Shown here one piece after another: positions 36,609 to 49,825 of a DNA stretch of 64,000 bases. Origin of the DNA: Hirudo medicinalis (Eukaryota; Annelida; Clitellata; Hirudinida; Hirudinidae). Positions within the stretch are counted from its first letter, which is position 1. Each line of letters starts with the position of its first letter. The stretch is taken from assembly GCA_011800805.1 (NCBI GenBank), contig MPNW01000194.1:41724-105723 (forward strand), read 5' to 3'. The notes under the pieces are model-generated. The model ran no database searches, was not told the DNA's origin, and worked only from the letters and a program-made list of their open reading frames with translations. The position numbers and the translations under genes are program-made.

Positions 36609-38246
36609 GGCATGAATGGCTTAATATGATGTGGAAAATATTTTTGTTTAAAACTCTTTGCTGCATGTTTGCTTACAGTTGAAGTTTAATCAAATTTAGT
36701 TTTATGTTCCAATGAGACGGCATCCATGCTCAGCTATTTTCCTAATCTGGGTATGGGCTCTGTGATGGATAATTCTCAGATGTTTACTATTGGCCCTGAA
36801 TTGAATGCTCCCCAATGTAATCTCGTAAAGTAATCTTTAGTGGGATATTTGTTTCTACACATTTGAGCAAGCCAAGGATTTGGTCAAGGCGTAACTATTA
36901 TGAAGCATCATTTGAATTTATAAACTGTGTAGGCAAAGCATTGCTCTGATTTTTAGATCGTTTCAGGTTAGGCAATTGTGAGATGTTGATCATGACTTTT
37001 TGAGTTATTTTCGTTGTCTTATTTGTAACTAAGTCACCATGAAAAGCATACTTTATCTGTAACTTGGTGGAATCATTTGCACGTCAGTAGATGCTTTGAT
37101 CCAAATTTTTGATGATTTGTTTGGACTACAAAACCCTGAAAGCAGGAAAACCTCGGTCATAAATTCCCGAAAATGGTATAAATGTTCGTGTTTCGTGGAT
37201 ATGTTCGCAATTTATGACTTAAATGTTTGTTATTTAATTTGTTGGATGTATTCAACCACTTCTCAATTGCTAATCACAGGTGGAAAATTAATTTGCCTTT
37301 TTCTGCAGCCAAGGCACAAGGGGGAATCCAGAAATGGCGTTTAGCTCCGAGCCCCAAACACTACCCTTCTTTGTCCTTGCGTGCGGCTTTAGTGGCAACA
37401 GTGGTCTTGAAGTTCTGTTGAACATACGCCACTCTAATCAAACTCGTTACCGCTAACAGTTGCAATGTGTCGTGTTCGAACCCAGTTCACGTCGGCGTGG
37501 GGTCGCCCTAGGGTAGGAGCAGGGCCACCGAGATGAGAATATTAAAACTGCGATAGCGGACTTTTTTTTGCTTTACTTGACACAATTAGGGACCGAGGTA
37601 GGGGCGATACACAAATGGTAGAACGATTAGATTATCCTATTTAGATAAAATGACCAAAAGATTGGCTAAATACGACAATGTAAGGTGAGTCTGGAGAAAA
37701 GATAAATGCTGTTGTGCCAGATACTAATAGTTGAGAAGGAATTCATGAAGTTGAACGGCGCGACTTCACAAATCGACTAAAGTTGAACGTGGGGCGACCC
37801 GTCATCAATCACTAATATCACCAGATAAAAGTCGTAACTTTTAGAGAGCTATAAACTACACACGAGAAAATCTACTTCAAACCCACGGAAACAGCTATAA
37901 CAATTATCAAAAAAACGTTGAACGGCACCAACCCAAGCATCTAAGAGATTTTAAGTGCAGAAAAAAAACCTTTTTTTGGAAAAGTCCTTTTATGTGGTCA
38001 TATTTGCACCTCATGCAAACAAAATGTTATTCCCCATTCAAAAAAAAAAAAACCTCATACAACAAAAAGTAATGGAATAATTCAGCAAGGCTTCCATAAT
38101 GTCATGTGTTCAGAAGTGCAATATTGATGTCAAATTACATCAAAAGCGATACACATATCTCCAATTCAAACTTAATTTGTAAAATTTTTCAAATGTCGCT
38201 TTATAAGGTTATTTAATGATATTGGCCAAAACATTTATTGTGTAAA
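36609..38246. other. Gap between convergent HECTD1 and SNAPC4, with a repeat fragment
   Basis: Mostly noncoding. 37300-37520 is richer in G+C and includes gtgtcgtgttcgaaccca (a reversed tRNA-type B box) and agtggcaacagtggt, similar to the repeat family at 2515-2695. No convincing ORF. Confidence 0.45.
38234..38239 (-). promoter_or_regulatory. SNAPC4: Poly(A) signal AATAAA for SNAPC4
   Basis: On the minus strand AATAAA lies 8 nt beyond the proposed stop codon at 38247. Short but plausible spacing. Confidence 0.4.
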
Positions 38247-41200
38247 TTAATTCTTTTCAATTGAATAATTGAGCAATAATGGCCAAAAGAAGAGTGAAAA
38301 AAATTTGAGCTGGAGCCTAATATATTCTTCACTGGACTTGATTTGCCTGCAGAGTCTTGAGGCCTGGTTGTGGTTTTTTACAACCTGCAAGATGAAATTT
38401 GTAGACATCATTAGCAAATAACTGCCCACTACTACTACTGCTGATAATCTTACAGCTTTTAATATTTGCTAAAGAATATTGTGCAAATGTGCATTTTTAA
38501 TGGCATTAAGTTTTAGCACAATCTTATGAGAAATGAAAATCATGAATGCTATCAATAACATCAATAATCAAACATCACATTTCCAAATATGAATAATTAC
38601 CTCATCAGATGCTACATTGTTAGCTCCAAGCAAGGAGCTCCTTACATGTTCAATGACTTTGTTATTCTTCTCAGTTGCAAGATCTTTATCAAACAACAAC
38701 TCCCCAGCAAGGCTTCCATTTATTGCTTGGTTTGTTAAGAAGGACTTGCCTAAAATCCTTGAAGTCTCAACAAATTTCTCAACTTGAGTTCTGCTCCATG
38801 GCTCAGGAGGACTTAAGTTTTTAGGAAACTGAAAGAGTTTTGCAGAATTGACCAAATCCTCTCTGTTATTCATCAGGTTTTCAAAGGCCTGCAGAGTGAA
38901 TTTGTTTGGAGGAAGCAATGGAACACTTCTGGGATGTTCTCTGTTTTGTTCAGAGATTGGCAACTTTAGGGCCTGATGGTTAATTATGAATTGTGATGTC
39001 AGTCATGATTAATTATTTGAAATAACCTCCATTTTATGTGAAGACAGTAAATGATGCAATGTACAGTGAAAACTAACATTCTCAAGCAAACCCAGAAACT
39101 TTGCTTCAATTTCATTGCTGAATCCTGGTTTTGACTTTTGCTTAGACTTGTATTCATCAAATATTTCTAGAACCAGGGATGAAAATTTGTATTATAAGAA
39201 ATTAAATAATTTCTTCAAGCAATTTAAAAAATTAAAAGTTTTAAACTAAAATTTACTTTTTTTGTTGGATTTGGCAAACAATTCAGAGAGTTCATTGTCA
39301 ATGGATTTTTCGTGTGGCTTTGGTTTTTCTTAACAAATAAATGACCAATACAACAGCAAATAAATTAGAAGTATAAGACTCTGTATTGATTTAATACCTG
39401 AACCAGTTTTGCTCCCAGTGGAAGTTTGTTTGTTTGCATTTGCTTTATTTGTACAAGAATTTGTTGCCTCCTTGTCCACCAGTTTCTCTGGGGGGTTAAT
39501 TACTTCTTCATCAGAGCTTGAACTAATTTCAATCTCAGACATCTCTTCATCTACTGCATAAGATTTATCAAGTGACCTTTTCCTTAGTGAATACGACTGT
39601 TCCAAAGAAGGATAGCAGTATAAAAATTTCATAGAACTTGAAAAATGTAAACAATTTGGAAGTTAATTATTTACAGGTGGATGATCTTCCACGCGACGCT
39701 TTTTGTAATTGTTCGGGTGCGGGTTCGTCGGTATGCGATTAAAAGGTCCCTTTGGAGCTTCTAATTCTTGGGAGGTACCTAGAGATAATAAATTAATTGT
39801 TATAGAGGTTATTAAGTTTTAAGAATTCAAAATATAATAATAACTTACTTTCACAATTTGCAGTTACTCCACTTTTCTGAAGATCCTATAAAATCAAACG
39901 ATAAATTAGGTAATATTAACCATAAACCTAAAACATTCAATAATAAACATACATTTGCCGTTTTTTTCTTCTCCTAAAAATAAAAAAAAAAAAACAAACA
40001 AATTAGTACACAATCATGAAAGTATTAAAATAAATTTAACGTGTGAAAATTAAAATAAAATTACCAAATCCTCATAAAGAATAAGCCTTTTGTATCTGAT
40101 TAATATCTGATTGTCTGATCTGTTAGGCAAAAAATCATGAGCTATTTTAGCCCATTGTCCACCTGAAATTGATTTAAAAACTTTACACATGTGATTTTAA
40201 AAACCTTTTAAGCAATTCAATCTAAACACACAAAATATTCAAAATTAAAAATAATAAGTACTATTGTGCAGTGGCACAAGCACAAGCTTCAAGAGCTCTC
40301 AGACCACTCAAATGGCACCACTTCCCAGAGAGCGCTTTGTGTTGCAAGTTGGGTTGCGAACACAACTGTCACTTTTTTACCATCAATTGCAGGAACGCAA
40401 CTCACACTTTACACGAATACATCACGAGTAAAGTTATTTGATAGATAACAATATATCAAATGAATTACCTAATCCATGCAGCTTGACAGCTCTCCAAAGT
40501 ATATTGTCTTCTTCCCTGCTCCAATAACCAGTCTTCAGACATTTGTCTAGCGAATTTTTATACCTATCCCTGCATTGGGCACTAGTCTTGCCTGGGACAT
40601 ATTTGGAAATCTTCATCCAATTACTGCCAAACACTTTGTAAGCCTCACTTAATTTCTGTAAATGAAAATTGACAGATTATATCAATAAACTGACATCATT
40701 ATGAGAACCAATGAATTACAATGAAAAAATATCTACCCGATCCAACTCATGGTCCCACCTGGCTCTGAAGGAGAATCTAGGCTTCAGCTTATTCCACCTG
40801 TGCATGCACTCTTCAGCACTCTTTGTTTTTACACTTTTTGAAACTGAAACAAATGAAAAGCATATTTAACCAGCTCATTCATAAATTTAACCACAAACAG
40901 AAAACCAACCTTTCATCCAATTGATTTCGGCATTATTCTTTGACAAATTAGTTACACTTCTCTCCAAGTTCCTATCTTCCAGAGCTGTCCATTTTCTAAA
41001 AAATAGAGAAATCACACCATAAAAGATAAACAAGCAGTTCCTTCATAATTTGGGTATTGATAATGTAATATTTACTTCTGGAGGACAGGATTAAATTTGG
41101 TCTGATATCTTTTCATGCATAAGAAAGCACTTCTGCCAGTCTGAAATGAAATGGTTATAAAGAGAGGTTTAATTAAAAATTAAACATAAAACCATCACAA

Positions 41201-43151
41201 GATGTAACATGTGAGGCTGACATCGCATCAAAATGTAATTTTGTACCAACCCCAAGTAGTTCTGCAATTTTGTCCCAATTCCTGCCCTCGAACTGTTCGG
41301 TCAGCTTGACGAGGTTGTCATCTTCCTCCTGGATCCATTTTGACTTGTTGATCATGGGATGTGCAACATTCTTCCAGAAGTTTCTACAATTTTCTGCTGT
41401 CCTTTGTTCTTTCATCTGAAAATGATATGAAATAGAGAAATGTTTTCTCATTACGAAGTTTAAGCTATTAATACTTACATCAATAGTGGAAATCTTTAGC
41501 CAATCAATTTCATTGCTGTCTTCTGGCAATCCATACACCATGTCTCTAGCATTCCTAAAATAATTATTTATGTGATCAGTGCAAATTATATGGATACCAA
41601 TTTTTGTCAAGATAATTTAGATTTTGAAAATTTAAAAAAATTGTTTGATTTCAAAAACTCACTTAATTTCAATCATGGCCTTATCAATAGCATTCAAGCT
41701 TTGCTCAAACTTTCTTTTTTCTTTACTTCCATCAATTGCATCCTCATACTTTGCAGATTCAATTTGCCTCCTGAGATAATGACATTAATTATTTAAGATC
41801 AATTGCAATTAAACTACAGTAACAATTAAAATAATTGGAAATTATAATTACCTATTTAAGAGAGGTCGAAGCTTTCTCTGCTGGATGTCATTTTTTACAG
41901 ATTCCATCAAAATGTCATTGTCTTCAATAGTCCCTATTTTTTAAAATTACAAATTCATTGAATATCAAAACACCTCAATATTAATACAAAAAAAGATAAT
42001 ACAACCGGATATGAAAGCACTTACATGGTTTGGAAGGTCTTGTAAAAGCACCAATTTCTTGTGATGTATTCTTTGTTATTGTGTCAGGGTTAGGCTGTGG
42101 ATACTGTAAAGAATAACATAAATTATCATAACTGCCACAATTTACAAAATTGAATAAAAACCAATAAACCAAAAATGTTTCTTACTGATCCCTCAAAATC
42201 TTTGAAGTATGGCTTCCCAAAAAGAGTCATTGCTCTTCTCTTAAAAGGAATTTCTGAATCTGCATCATTAGAATTTCTTAACTCAGTCTGCAAGTAACAA
42301 GATATCGTATATATTGTATTCTTAATGACAAGCCTTATTCACACATCTGTTGATATGCATATGGCACCAGGCAATTTAACTATTAGTGTTATTCTTTTGG
42401 ACCTACCTGTTGTCGTTTGTTTTGCTCCAAAGCCACTGAGATGACAGCCAAGATGGATCCCACTTGTGACTGATTTTTCCTGTTTGAAGCCAATGATAAT
42501 GCAAGTAGATCAACTGGTACCTGATAAGAAATAATTATTATTAAATTACAGATTATCTTGAGACAGGTGTCAGCAATAAATAAAAGAAATAAGATTTCAT
42601 AAAGTTGCTTATGAAATTATTTAGCCTCTATAAGTAATAATAATAATAGCTGTAATAAAAAGTATTAAATACTTACAGGAGTTTCCTCACAATTCGTACT
42701 TGAATCCAACTTCAGTGTTGGTGATAGGATCTTGCTGACAGCTAAAAATAAAGCAAGGTCTACATAAGTAATAATTAGAAATATTAACAATTTCAAATTA
42801 AATGATTGTCAATAAAATCTGCACAATGGCAACGACTGATGCTTATTATTATTTTTATTATGCTTGTTATTATTATTATTATCATTATTAATATTAAAAG
42901 TCAAATAGCTGCTTAGGCCTTACGATGCCAGAAGAAGTAATCATTTAAAATATGACCAAATATAAAAAAATAAAAAATAAATTACCATTGTCAATTGACT
43001 CTCTTTCACCGATGTCCATCTCAGCAGGGTTTGAAGTAAAATTGGCCGGGATATCAATGATAAGTGAATTTTCGCCAAATTCAACGTCGGCCTGCCTTAA
43101 CTTGGCTATCTCACTATTGATTATATCAATGTCATTGTTTGGAAGTTCCAT
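38247..43151 (-). CDS. SNAPC4: SNAPC4-like (SNAP190) Myb-domain snRNA-activating complex subunit
   Basis: SNAPC4 is the large subunit of SNAPc, which binds the proximal element of snRNA promoters. Start ATG 43149-43151 (MELPNNDIDIIN). Exons read by eye: 42986-43151, 42677-42741, 42417-42520, 42186-42287, 42025-42103, about 41853-41936, 41661-41774, 41480-41558, 41252-41415, 41079-41140, 40911-40996, 40741-40845, 40470-40656, 40065-40162, two or three tiny or short exons at 39.67-39.98 kb, about 39400-39600, 39263-39330, 39080-39170, 38600-38975, and 38247-38384. N-terminal FGKPYFKDFEG is a SNAPC4 signature. A half plus four Myb repeats follow: EIDWLKIS; KWIQEEDDNLVKL with NWDKIAELLG; KWTALEDRNL; RWDHELDRKL with NWMKISKYVPGKTSAQCRDR; GYWSREEDNILW with QWAKIAHDFLPNRSDNQI. 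The tail is Ser/acidic then helical. About 850 aa, shorter than human (about 1,470). Small exons near 39.7-40.0 kb are uncertain. Confidence 0.88.
40065..41560 (-). other. SNAPC4: SNAPC4 Myb DNA-binding repeats
   Basis: Eight exons carry the tryptophan-spaced Myb repeats. The third and fourth full repeats are best kept (WMKISKYVPGKTSAQCRDRY, then WSREEDNILWRAVKLHGLG). The matching repeats in vertebrate SNAPC4 contact the proximal sequence element. The intron near 40163-40469 holds an inserted repeat. Confidence 0.82.
40262..40440. repeat. Repeat insertion within a SNAPC4 intron
   Basis: G+C-richer than the intron around it, with gagagcgctttgtgttgcaa, gggttgcgaacacaactgtc and cacaagcttcaagagctc; similar in style to the agggcgct/acgactgttg repeat family at 2515-2695 and 16040-16115. 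Confidence 0.4.
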
Positions 43152-46100
43152 TTTGTTATAGCAATTAATCCTTAGTTCAAATTGAGTTTATGTTTTCATT
43201 ATCCGATCTATGCATTATCAACTACAAAGATCATGAATTTAAGATAAAATGTATTAACTAATGTAATATTAATTACATTTTAAAATAATATTTATATTAT
43301 TTACGGTGATTATTTGTGACACCAAATAATAAAATTAATAATGTTATATTCAAATGATGTTTAAAAAATTGGTATAATTCAAATTTGTTCATACTGGTTT
43401 ATCTTTTCTGTTTGGCTTTTTTTTATCTATTTTATAACTGCTTCTGTGCTCGATGTGTTTGTTTTTTCCGACTAATAAACGAAATAAAAAAAACATAAAA
43501 AAAGGCTATCTGAACTTCAAAATAACCAGGAATTGATTATTCGGTATAAATATAATGTTTTAACAAGTGATATCAGAGCCCAGCGAATGGTTCGAGGAGG
43601 AGACCAAATTTTATGCCATAAAAGTCGCTGAGTTTCCAAAAGAGAAATCATATGATATTGGATCAAAAACCACTCCAGCAAGAAACTTACAGAGAGCCAC
43701 AAATCTTGAATGAAATTCGTAAAGAAAATTGAAGAAAAATGATCTCTCATTCAGTTTTATTTGATGCGTATCCACTGCAGAAGAATACCATGGTAAGAAA
43801 TAAAATGACATGATCCAACATTTCGCAAGATTATTAACCACTTCACTAAAATACATCTCCAAAATGAAACATTGTTTTGAATCAAATAAGCACTATAATT
43901 AGCAAACCATAGGAAGGTTACTTTGACAAAAATTATAGTCAATAGGCAGGAAGTAGGTTTGCAACACAGGTAAATCATATTTATTTTAAGATGAGACATG
44001 CCTCTCTGAAAACTTTATCCATTCGTTATGTTAATGAATATCTTACCATAAATGTGGAGAATTTGATTTTTCTTGTAATTCCGTTGGAATTCCGTTCTTA
44101 TATGTTCACTCGTAATAAAAGTGATGGTATTCGCAAGGCACGGTAAAGAAAGTACCAAACATTTCATGAGCATGGATAAGGCATTTTGTCATTACATAAA
44201 GAACGCTAGAACAGATCGTAAAATTCTATTGGTGAGATAAACTATTTTTCTTTCACATTAACTAATTGTGTATTAATTAAAATACTGCATCAAATTGGCT
44301 ATAAATAAATTTAATTACATCATAATTTTGTGACATAGCTGTTAAGTTATCTGCAAGTTTAAACATTATTATTAAATTATTAAAAAAAATTTAGTTAATT
44401 AATAATAAAATTAAATTATTTTATTGTTTAGCACACGTAGAAACACGTAGACCTAAATCTCCCCCCCCCCTCCCAAAAAAAAATTGAATATATTCCACTA
44501 TTGAACGAAGCCATAACAACAATCAAAATAGCTTCTCTTTCCTCTCTGATAGTTAAGTGCCAATTAGAGTCAGAACATTTTGGGATTTGGATGTGTTAGG
44601 GACCAGTTGATGAAAGGCACTCAAATGAAACGCAATACCAGACCGTTTCCTTCTTGTTACGAAATGTTATTCATGGAACTAATTGTTTCTGAAACCCATA
44701 GGTTCGAAACGCTGCAATTAAAAGGCTTTCTATGGAAAATATTTTTTACTTTCTAATTTTCAAAAAATCAAGTTTCCAATATTCTTCACCAGAATTATGG
44801 ATTTATTAGAGTTTATTTGTAGAATGCGTGTTTGGAGAATAATAAACTCGTTGAAAATTAATATGTTGTAATAATAATAATTATTATTATTATAATTATA
44901 ATAACTAAACAACTAACTAATTAACAACTAAATATACTGTAATATAATATAATGATAATACTATTTATTATTATTTTTATTTATTTGATACAAATAACCT
45001 CCTTTTAATAATATTTAAAGATATTATGTATTTGCTTTTTTTTCTCGCTTCATTTTATAATATAATTGGACTATACAAAATTCGCAATTCAAATTTATAT
45101 CTCTTATTAATTAAACTTTCAATACTGACTCACTTAACCAATTTATTCATGAAGATGTGATCATCATCACGTAATTATCAAGTCACTCGTTTATTTACTG
45201 ATTTTCAGTTTACATCAAAAAGTGAATAAAACATGACTCAGAGGTGACTTCTCAATTTCTCTGAATCAATGACTTCCAGCAACATGAAGGAATTTCATTC
45301 TATTTGCTGCTCAGGAAAGGCATTTAAAGTTTGATTGTTTTCGATAACAGGAATGTGTTTCGAGTCATCCAATCAAAAACTGAATAATTACGAATGTTGA
45401 TAAGAATAAAGAATAACAAATTGATTCAAATCGATTCAAGCTGTGTACGATCAATCTTGGCTTGAAGTTATCTGCCCCGAATATGATTCCGCTTAAAAGG
45501 CAATAAACAACTATTTTGGCCATCGATCATGTTATTAGATACTTATCTGACCGTCTCCAAGAACTGATCAGAACTTTTTTAATTCTTCCTTCTTCTGCCT
45601 TCGATGTTTCGCTCCCAGGTTGACCGAACAAAGCCGTGTCAGCATTTATTGCAAAGTTTATTGCCTGTTGTCACTTAGGATGAGGTTTGATAATTGGGCT
45701 TCATTTGAAAATACATTAACATGCCTGGTCAAATCCATTCCCAAGAACAATATTTGAGTTCAAACGCTGGTCTGATAAGGGCGTATTCAATATTACTTAC
45801 TTACTTTCAAGGCACTTAATGATTTATTTATAACATAGATAAATAATTTTTAAATTGGCCTACAATCTCCTAACTCCCTTATCAAGCCTTCATTAAGATT
45901 GTGCCCAACCGGGCTGGGTACATGTTCTTGATTTTATCATCACTTTGAAACTCATCCAAAAGTCTCAAATGAGTTAATGAGCTCTTCTGTTGTCAAAATC
46001 TAGCACATTGGCAGTGTTACGAGCGAGAGATTCATTCGGTTAAACGCAATAAGAATGTTCAAAATGTTCAAACCGAGAGAGATCTCGATGTATTACGAAG

Positions 46101-46340
46101 GGGTGTTGGTAATTAGCGTTGCTTCAGTGGTTGATACAATCCTCGAAATTAGATTGGATTTCCTTCATGTCTTCCTCGTCTGTTGTTAATAGTACACGTA
46201 TGATCGGTTAGGGGGCGTGCCCCTCTTTGCAAATGTTTAAACAAGGAACACTTGGCTTGTTGACGTTACGAATGTCAACAGATATACGCAAATGTTTTTC
46301 AATCTAAATGTCATTATCGGTTTCTTCCATCTTTCGCTTA
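43152..46340. other. Long A+T-rich noncoding gap
   Basis: No conserved coding sequence found. It has a homopolymer run (C10 then A9) at about 44461-44483, (ATT)n-like simple repeats near 44870-44970, and a short open block at 43560-43860 that I could not link to any family. Confidence 0.45.
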
Positions 46341-48214
46341 TTATTCCTTATTATTCTTTTTAAACATCCTTTTATAATATTCCTCGAGCATTAGAAAGTA
46401 GCGTTTTAAAGGAGTGGCTACCGTTAAAACTCCTGGCGGCTTAAAATTTATGTTTGCGCACTCGACATCTTGATCAAAAACAAATCTTAATTTTCGTGGC
46501 GATGTGCGATCGCCCGAAGTAGAAATTGATAAATTCCATAAATCAAACAACTGCGCATGCTTTGCTTTTATCTTTCTTTCAAAGCGTCTCAATGAGGATT
46601 ATTTTAACTGAGATGACTTCAATTTAATGTAGAAATGCACTCCCCATAAGCAGTAGTCGAGAGGAAACTTAATTGAAAAACAAAGTTTGTTCGGAGAATC
46701 GCACGGAATCCGATCAGAGTCGATATGTACCGTTGTTTGCCAAACGGAAAATGCACTCTGAGCGTATTTTTGTAGATAATTAATTTGACGGATCGCCCTA
46801 ATAACTTGTCCACAGGCGCTTTTTTCTTTGCGTCTACAATTCAAAGGCACAAATCAAACGAACGAAAGGTGACTTGGTGCAACAGACGTTGAGTTTCTTC
46901 TAGATTAGTTTTAACTATCCATTCAGTGGAGATTGTAACGTCGACCAACGTGGAAGTAGATTCATTTCCATGGAATAATTGACGCTGAGAAACTTCATGG
47001 TTCCTAATAAGCTTGTGGACTTGTTCGACTTTGAGAATCGAAGACGCATTAGTTATGGTCATGGGAGAGACATTTGAAAAGTGTGTAACAAGGTTTCATG
47101 TGATGCAAAATACCTTAGCAGGAAATTCGTGTGGCACAACAACTCTCTGTGCAAAGACCAGCACCCAATGACATCCATCTGAATCAATTTTAATTATGCA
47201 AGCAATCGCATTCTACGTACTTTGAATAAAAAGTTCCACTTTGCGACAGAAATAATTTTTAAAAATACAGTTATAATCTGCACCCGATAAGCGTAATGAA
47301 TTCAATGAGAACATGTGAGCTGCAGAATACCTTGTTTTAGCTACACTTCACAGTGGAATATTTAAAAGAATAAAAACCAATCTATTAAAAATTACATCTA
47401 AAATGTGGGAGGTGTCGTTCATATTGGAAGTATCCAACAAGAATCAATCAAAGCAGCCTGAAGTTTTGAACCAATGGCAGCCTCGGCTTTTCTTAAGAGC
47501 GATTAAGAAGCTAGCAAATGGAAGACTTTCTTCAGCTGCGATCCATCCGAGTTAACTTGAATCCGTCTCTTCTTCCCTTCTAAGTCAAATCACCAACAAG
47601 GTGCTAAAAGTCAACCCAAGAGGAGGACTCTTTAAAGTTGTGTCATTTAAAGTGAAAATGTCGCGAACTACTGATATCCGAATGAATTCTTACGCGTTTC
47701 TGATAACCGGTGCAAAGGAGGCGTCTGTTAAGTTCCTGTTCAAAATCTTCGTTTATCGGCACATCCATCAAAATCGAATTTTTGATTAGGAGTGAGAGAA
47801 CATCTTCGATGCGAGGGGTTAAAATGATGGTTCTGTTGTCGAGAGATAATTTTAAGTGGAATCTTTACAAGTGGTGGCAATCTGTCACCGGGTTCTGGTG
47901 TTGCAACGATGTCCTGAGAATTTGACTTCCAACAATGTCTTAATTCGAATCATCGATCATCGATGCGTCTGCGCAGTACACCAATTACTCACTATTTAAT
48001 AAAATGACATCAACTCCTCTCTTAGTAAGCGCACACATCCGACCGAACTATTTTTGCTTTTGGGGTCTTTTGCGGATGAATACTTCGGAGAGATAAATGA
48101 CACAGCTCGATTCTTTCGACGAGGGTTTTTAATTGTATCGAGAAGGTCCATTGTTACTTGTGGACAATTAAAATTCTGAAGCAGCAACTGGAATGATAAA
48201 CTCGAAATATTCAT
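46341..48214 (-). pseudogene. Unidentified coding-like block, possibly a decayed or multi-exon gene
   Basis: Minus-strand DNA here is less A+T-rich than its surroundings and holds a chain of protein-like frames: 48214-47996 (MDLLDTIKNPRRKNRAVSF), about 47855-47650 (IEDVLSLLIKNSILMDVPIN), about 47200-47120 (IDSDGCHWVLVFAQRVVVPH, then a donor-like gtattt), 47062-46841 (VEQVHKLIRNHEVSQRQLF), and 46850-46341 (LDYCLWGVHFYIKL, a TAA stop at 46597, then KLRFVFDQDVECANIN and LKRYFLMLEEYYKR in the same frame). I could not find splice sites that restore one frame throughout. It may be a real gene with introns I misread, or a recent pseudogene. It starts 15 bp from the plus-strand DMRT-like frame. Family not recognised. 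Confidence 0.35.
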
Positions 48215-49825
48215 TTGAAAACAGCGCTAATGGAGAACTTGATTTCTGAAAAAAATAGAAAAGTTGATGATTCGAAAATCGTGAACTCGAGTAGAAATCC
48301 CAGATGTGCCCACTGCCGCAACCACGGCGTTCAGACGACGTTGAAAGGGCACAAGGCCTACTGTCCTTACAGAAACTGTAACTGCGGTCTTTGCCAACTC
48401 GTCAGAATGCGACAAAAGGTGGGGAAGAGTTGGTTTCAAAGCTTCGAATTCAAATAAACTTTATTTTATTTTGCTTTTCTCTTATTATTTATAAAAAAAA
48501 ATAAAAATGGTTCATCGAAACATTTTATTTCAACAAAGGTCATGGCGAAAAATGTGGCGCTCAGGAGGAGACAAGAACTGGACAAAATGAAGATGCAAGA
48601 AATCATGCAGACCCAGAACAATTCTATGGCGGAATCAAGCGGGATAACATCCAAGATGTCGAATGAAAGAGGTGAGTTCATTGACTGAATTTCAAATTTT
48701 AAAAAAAATTAAGAACATTTTGTAGGAGTTAACGAATCAACGAGTTTCTTTCGTTCAAAGTTATTAATTCATTAATTTTCATTAATGACTGTTATCAACT
48801 AAAATCATTGTTAAAAAAAGATTATAAGTCGTTAAAGAAAGAGAAATCTTTAAAGTACGAGTTGTGAATTTTTTGTACAATTTCTCTAAATATTTTATTG
48901 TCCTAAAAATTTCGTGCACAAACTAAACTTCAGATGGGGAAAAGTCAGAACCAGAATCTGAACCATCCTCAAGGACAGAGGGGAACCACATCAGCGCACT
49001 AGCCCTCATAATACTCAACTTTTATAACAACGACCCAAAAATTGCCATGGATAGCATCAAAAAAGGTGAGAAGCAACTGCTTCAATTGAACATCCACGTA
49101 TGTACGTCTATTTTTCTTTCAACAGTAGCTTCTGAGCTCAGTTCTCTGATCCACGCAGATCCAGTCACGTCTGATACCACTCCAAATATCCAACATGGAG
49201 AAGTAAATAGTTATTTAGGATTTGTAAAACTTTCGATGACATTGCGATGTTCTTAATTCAGACCGATCATTTCAACTGTGACCTGGAAAGAACTCCGTCA
49301 ACGACACCTAACGGAATGTTTTCTCCGGGAGTGTCAAGTTCGTTCACTCCGAATTCAAAGAAGGTAATTCTCCCAGCCACACCCTCCATGTATCTGTCTC
49401 CATTTCATCCGTTCGCCCTGAAAACTTACCGCTCCGCGCTTGCTCAGGGACCAGTCATTAACCCTAAGACTCGCAGAGCCGATCCTGACATTGAGACAAA
49501 CCTTCAAAGCGAATCGAAGGTTGATTTACAAGCATCCCTAGTCAGCGATTCTCCTTTCTCCATCAAGAGTCTGACGTCGGAACAGACCAAATCCAAGTCA
49601 ACTATAAAGCCTAACCAAGTCGAACTAGCATCATCCGCTGCTCCATTTTTCGGCATGCCAGGTCATTTGAGAGGCGTCGGCACATTTGCATTCCATCAAC
49701 CTCAGCAGCCGTTTGCTTGCGTTCCATTCCCATCGTTCCACGGTCTCCCGCCGTCGATTTGGTCTAAAAATTGGTATAGACGAGACCCAAATATTGACCT
49801 TCTGTCCTCTCAGAGCCCTTATTAA
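48215..49825 (+). CDS. DM-domain (doublesex/mab-3 related) transcription factor
   Basis: Five exons join in phase to 369 aa: 48215-48418, 48539-48671, 48934-49065, 49126-49202, 49262-49825. The DM zinc module is complete: NPRCAHCRNHGVQTTLKGHK, then AYCPYRNCNCGLC, with the expected Cys/His ligands, continuing QLVRMRQK|VMAKNVALRRRQ across the first intron into the recognition helix. DM proteins bind DNA as dimers and control sex differentiation and neural fates. The rest is Ser/Pro/Thr-rich with no CUE-like DMA domain visible, so I cannot place it in a DMRT subgroup. The start is either ATG at 48215 or 48230; the first is kept because it is in frame. An upstream exon is possible. Confidence 0.87.

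Noticed and set aside
43517..43999. Minus-strand open frames after SNAPC4
   Set aside because: Composition is that of A+T-rich noncoding DNA (Phe/Leu/Ile-heavy), frames overlap and no family pattern is visible.
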